Assembly (NCBI RefSeq): GCF_025823185.1
Contig: NZ_JACKVK010000008.1
Coordinates: 311,565-375,564 of the forward strand
Reading direction: 5' to 3'
DNA length: 64,000 nt
DNA from: Mycobacterium yunnanensis
GTDB lineage: Bacteria > Actinomycetota > Actinomycetes > Mycobacteriales > Mycobacteriaceae
Shown here: positions 60,951 to 64,000 of the stretch, piece by piece
How the letters are laid out: every line of letters starts with the position of its first letter
Position numbering within the stretch: position 1 is the stretch's first letter
Program-made: the position numbers and the translations under genes
The notes under the pieces: model-generated
What the model was told of the DNA's origin: nothing
The model's input: only the letters and a program-made list of their open reading frames with translations
The model's database searches: none

Positions 60951-61567
60951 CCGATCCCGTCAAGACCGTCGTGCACGTGATGCGCCACGGCGAGGTCCAC
61001 AACCCGGGCCAGATCCTCTATGGCCGCCTGCCCGACTTCCACCTGTCCGACAAGGGCCGCGCCCAGGCCGCCCGGGTCGCCGACTGGCTGGCCACCCACG
61101 ACGTCACCTACGTCGTCGCCTCGCCGCTGGAACGGGCCCAGGAGACGGCCGGACCCATCGCGGCCACGCACGGCCTGGCAATCGACACCGACCCCGACCT
61201 CATCGAGTCGGAGAACGTCTTCGAAGGCGAGCGGGTCTCGCCGGGGGACGGCGCCCTGCGCAACCCACGCAACTGGTGGCACCTGCGCAACCCACGCACT
61301 CCGTCATGGGGTGAGCCGTACACCCACATCGCCGAGCGCATGCAGACCGCGTTGTTCCGGGCCCGCGACCACGCCATCGGCCACGAGGCCGTGTGCGTCA
61401 GCCATCAGCTCCCGACGGCCACCTTGCGTCGGTCGTTGACCGGGCAGACGCTGCACCACCTGCCCACCGCGGCCAACCGGATGTGCAACCACGCGTCGCT
61501 GACGTCGTTCTACTTCCACGACGAGGCATTGGTCGGCTGGGGTTACTCGGAGCTGGATGGCCAGTGA
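60947..61567 (+). CDS. Histidine phosphatase (phosphoglycerate-mutase-like, Rv0525 family)
   Basis: The 206-residue protein has the phospho-His motif [52 protein letters not shown] and further conserved residues of this family. Its substrate is not known. It is located between hemL and the cytochrome c maturation genes, in translation-coupled order. Confidence 0.87.
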   Translation: MTDPVKTVVHVMRHGEVHNPGQILYGRLPDFHLSDKGRAQAARVADWLATHDVTYVVASPLERAQETAGPIAATHGLAIDTDPDLIESENVFEGERVSPGDGALRNPRNWWHLRNPRTPSWGEPYTHIAERMQTALFRARDHAIGHEAVCVSHQLPTATLRRSLTGQTLHHLPTAANRMCNHASLTSFYFHDEALVGWGYSELDGQ

Positions 61568-62178
61568 GATGGATCGCGGCGTGGCTGGTCGGGGTATCGG
61601 TCCTGGTGGCCGGCTGCGCCACCGGTGACGACGCCGTCGCCCAGGGCGGCACCTTCGAGTTCGTGGCACCAGGCGGCAAGACCGACATCCTCTACGACCC
61701 GCCCGACAGTCGGCACCGCCCCGGCACGATCAGCGGACCGCTGCTGACGGATCCGGCCAAGACGGTGTCCGTGGCCGGGGCGAGCGGAGCGACGGGAGAA
61801 GGTGAAGACTTCGCGGGCAAGGTCGTGGTCGTCAACGTGTGGGGACAGTGGTGCGGGCCGTGCCGTTCGGAGGTCCCCGAACTGGAGAAGGTGTTCGAGG
61901 CGACCCGCGCCCAGGGCGTTCAGTTCCTCGGCATCGACGTGCGAGACAACAACCGTGACGCCGCAGTCGACTTCGTCACCGACCGCAAGGTCACCTATCC
62001 GTCGATCTACGATCCCGCGATGCGCACCATGATCGCCTTCGGCGGCAGGTACCCGACGACGGTCATCCCGTCGACGGTCGTGCTGGACCGCCAGCATCGG
62101 GTGGCGGCGGTGTTCCTGCGCGAACTGCTCGCCGAGGACCTGATGCCGGTCGTGCAGAAGCTGGCCGCCGAGAAGTGA
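61564..62178 (+). CDS. Thioredoxin-like lipoprotein, ResA/CcsX type (Rv0526 family)
   Basis: The protein is 204 residues from GTG 61564 ([20 protein letters not shown]), with a lipobox Cys at about residue 18. The thioredoxin fold has VVVNVWGQWCGPCRSEVPEL (WCGPC active site) and the cis-Pro segment YPTTVIPSTVVLD. It keeps apocytochrome c heme-site cysteines reduced outside the membrane, receiving electrons from CcdA. The 4-base overlap with ccdA fits this. Confidence 0.9.
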   Translation: MRWIAAWLVGVSVLVAGCATGDDAVAQGGTFEFVAPGGKTDILYDPPDSRHRPGTISGPLLTDPAKTVSVAGASGATGEGEDFAGKVVVVNVWGQWCGPCRSEVPELEKVFEATRAQGVQFLGIDVRDNNRDAAVDFVTDRKVTYPSIYDPAMRTMIAFGGRYPTTVIPSTVVLDRQHRVAAVFLRELLAEDLMPVVQKLAAEK

Positions 62179-62981
62179 CGGCAGACGTGACGGTCCTCGC
62201 GGCGGGTCTCGACCAGGTCGGCACGCTGGTCTCGGCCGGTCCACTGGTCGTCGCCGTGCTTGTCAGCGTGCTGGCCGGATTCGTCTCGTTCGCCTCGCCG
62301 TGCGTCGTGCCGTTGGTGCCGGGCTACCTGTCCTACCTCGCGGCCATCGTCGGAGTGGACGACCGTGACGCCGCTGCGGTGACGGTGAAGACGGCGCGGC
62401 TGCGCGTGGTCGGTGCGGCCGCGCTGTTCGTGGCCGGGTTCACGGTGGTCTTCGTGCTCGGCACCGTGGCGGTGCTCGGGCTGACCACCACGCTGCTGAT
62501 CAATCAGCTTCTGCTGCAACGCATCGGCGGCGTCGTCACCATCGTGATGGGGTTGGTGTTCGTCGGCTTCATCCCGGCTCTGCAGCGCGAGGCGCGCTTC
62601 ACTCCCAAGCTGTTGTCCACGATCGGCGGGGCGCCGCTGCTCGGTGCGGTGTTCGCCCTGGGGTGGACGCCGTGTCTGGGCCCGACGCTGACCGCGGTGA
62701 TCGCGGTGGCCTCGGCCACCGACGGCGCCAACGTGGCCAGGGGCGTGGTCCTCGTCGTCGCCTACTGCCTGGGATTGGGAATTCCGTTCCTGCTGTTGGC
62801 CTTCGGAAGCGCCGGGGCGGTACGGGGGCTGGGCTGGCTGCGCCGGCACACCCGCACGATCCAGATCTTCGGCGGTGTCCTGTTGATCGTCGTCGGCGTC
62901 GCCCTGGTGACCGGGGTGTGGGCGGACTTCATCTCCTGGGTGCGTGACGCGTTCGTCAGCGACGTGCGGTTGCCGATATGA
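62175..62981 (+). CDS. ccdA: Cytochrome c biogenesis thiol transporter CcdA (Rv0527)
   Basis: The protein is 268 residues from GTG 62175 with six to seven membrane segments. The redox-active cysteines lie in SFASPCVVPLVPGYLSYLAA and GWTPCLGPTLTAVIAVASAT. It carries reducing equivalents from cytoplasmic thioredoxin to the outside thioredoxin-like protein. It overlaps both neighbouring genes by 4 bases. Confidence 0.93.
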   Translation: MTADVTVLAAGLDQVGTLVSAGPLVVAVLVSVLAGFVSFASPCVVPLVPGYLSYLAAIVGVDDRDAAAVTVKTARLRVVGAAALFVAGFTVVFVLGTVAVLGLTTTLLINQLLLQRIGGVVTIVMGLVFVGFIPALQREARFTPKLLSTIGGAPLLGAVFALGWTPCLGPTLTAVIAVASATDGANVARGVVLVVAYCLGLGIPFLLLAFGSAGAVRGLGWLRRHTRTIQIFGGVLLIVVGVALVTGVWADFISWVRDAFVSDVRLPI

Positions 62982-64000
62982 GGGTGCTCACCCGCCTTGG
63001 CGCGTATGCGAGGAACACCTGGCGCACCTTGACCTCGATGGGCACCGCGCTGGTGCTGCTGTTCCTGCTGGCGCTGGCGGCGATCCCCGGTGCGCTGATC
63101 CCGCAGCGCAGCCTCAACGCGGGCAAGGTCGACGAGTACCTCGCCGAGCACACGCTGATCGGGCCGTGGCTGGACCGGCTGCAGGCCTTCGACGTGTTCT
63201 CCAGCTTTTGGTTCACCGCCATCTACGCACTGCTGTTCATCTCCCTGGTGGGGTGTCTGACCCCGCGGTTGGCCGAGCACGTCCGCAGCATGCGGGCCAC
63301 GCCCGTCGCCGCGCCGCGCAACCTGGCGCGGCTGCCCAAGCACCAGACCGTCGTCGCGGCGGGTGAGGTCGACTCGGTCGCCGCGGGCGTGGAGGAGCGC
63401 CTCAAGGGCTGGCGCCGGACCAGTCGCCGTGAGGGCCCGAACGGTGAGATCGTCGAGATATCCGCCGAGAAGGGTTATTTCCGCGAGTTCGGCAACATCG
63501 TCTTCCACTTCTCGCTGCTGGCGCTGCTGATCGCCATCGCGGTCGGCAAGCTGTTCGGTTACGAGGGCAACGTCATCGTGGTGGCCAACGGCGGGCCCGG
63601 GTTCTGCTCGGCGAGCCCGGCGGCCTTCGACTCCTTCCGGGCGGGCAACACCGTCGACGGCACCTCGCTGAATCCGATCTGCTTGCGCGTCAACGACTTC
63701 GACGCGAACTACCTGCCGAGCGGGCAGGCGCTGAGCTTCGCGGCCAACGTGGAGTACCAGGCGGGTGACGACCTCACCACCAACACCTGGCGGCCCTACC
63801 GGCTCGAGGTCAACCACCCGCTGCGGCTCGGCGGGGACCGGTTGTACCTGCAGGGCCACGGCTACGCCCCGACCTTCACGGTCACGTTCCCGGACGGGCG
63901 CACCCGCACCCAGACGGTGCAGTGGCGGCCCGACGATCCCATCACCCTGCTGTCGTCCGGGGTGATCCGCGTCGACCCGCCCGCAGGCACGTATCCCGAC
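62978..64000 (+). CDS. resB: Cytochrome c maturation protein ResB/Ccs1 (cut by window end)
   Basis: ATG 62978 (ATGA overlap with ccdA) opens a frame of 341 codons that is still open at the window end. Membrane segments at about 20-40 (GTALVLLFLLALAAIPGALI), 75-95 (FWFTAIYALLFISLVGC) and 165-190 (FHFSLLALLIAIAVGKLF) surround a large external loop, typical of ResB/Ccs1. It works with CcsA in haem delivery to cytochromes c. ResB homologue Rv0528; the ccsA gene is presumably next beyond the window. Confidence 0.9.
   Translation, partial: MRVLTRLGAYARNTWRTLTSMGTALVLLFLLALAAIPGALIPQRSLNAGKVDEYLAEHTLIGPWLDRLQAFDVFSSFWFTAIYALLFISLVGCLTPRLAEHVRSMRATPVAAPRNLARLPKHQTVVAAGEVDSVAAGVEERLKGWRRTSRREGPNGEIVEISAEKGYFREFGNIVFHFSLLALLIAIAVGKLFGYEGNVIVVANGGPGFCSASPAAFDSFRAGNTVDGTSLNPICLRVNDFDANYLPSGQALSFAANVEYQAGDDLTTNTWRPYRLEVNHPLRLGGDRLYLQGHGYAPTFTVTFPDGRTRTQTVQWRPDDPITLLSSGVIRVDPPAGTYPD

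Overview
The window is a high-GC (roughly 68 %) actinobacterial chromosome segment from a fast-growing, non-tuberculous mycobacterium (Mycobacterium/Mycolicibacterium). Gene order follows the M. tuberculosis block from Rv0465c (ramB) to Rv0528 (resB): ramB, Rv0466, icl1, fadB2, madR, Rv0473, Rv0474, hbhA, deoC, murB, ldt, the Rv0485-mshA pair, gpm1, senX3-regX3, ppx, proC, galE2, hadD, serB1, hemA-C-D-B, hemL and the ccs genes. Several tubercle-bacillus genes of this stretch (umaA, cmaA2, mmpS2/mmpL2, Rv0492c-0494) are missing, and lineage-specific genes occupy some of the gaps. Assignments rest on recognised protein sequence and synteny recalled from memory, not on searches.

Layout. 1-5.3 kb: glyoxylate and fatty-acid use (ramB, thioesterase, isocitrate lyase with a palindrome-rich promoter, fadB2), then a broken endonuclease-like gene between two copies of a hairpin repeat. 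5.3-17.2 kb: conserved core with PPK2, MadR, HBHA, deoC, a nitrilase-family hydrolase, murB and an L,D-transpeptidase lipoprotein. 17.2-23.4 kb: mycothiol and signalling block. A leaderless short ORF with three consecutive Cys codons precedes the ROK regulator-mshA operon; then come phosphoglycerate mutase and SenX3-RegX3, whose junction carries a duplicated copy of the regX3 5' end.

23.5-38.8 kb: the main accessory region, a polysaccharide locus inserted between regX3 and the Rv0495c homologue. It encodes nucleotide-sugar tailoring enzymes (two sugar C-methyltransferase-type proteins, a sugar-1-phosphate nucleotidyltransferase, a PIG-L deacetylase, an NAD-dependent epimerase/dehydratase, a 3,5-epimerase and a class III aminotransferase). 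It also encodes three glycosyltransferases, a Wzx-type flippase, a Wzz-type protein fused to a degenerate tyrosine-kinase-like domain, a Wzy/ligase-type polymerase and a beta-helix Tat lipoprotein. Together these look like a Wzx/Wzy-type pathway for an extracellular or cell-surface heteropolysaccharide, unusual for a mycobacterium.

38.8-49.1 kb returns to core genes: polyphosphate, proline synthesis, a BldC-like regulator, a tiny basic ribosome-associated protein, galE2, an acyltransferase, HadD and SerB1. 49.1-54.2 kb is the haem operon hemA-hemC-hemD-hemB, followed by small membrane proteins. 55.9-59.6 kb is a second accessory stretch (MpaB-like oxygenase, TetR, acidic small protein, PNPOx-like protein, cytochrome P450). 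59.6-64 kb is hemL followed by a tightly overlapping run for cytochrome c maturation (mutase-like protein, thioredoxin lipoprotein, CcdA, ResB). Genes within operons repeatedly overlap by 4 nt (ATGA/GTGA), implying translational coupling. I see no tRNA, rRNA, CRISPR array or insertion sequence.
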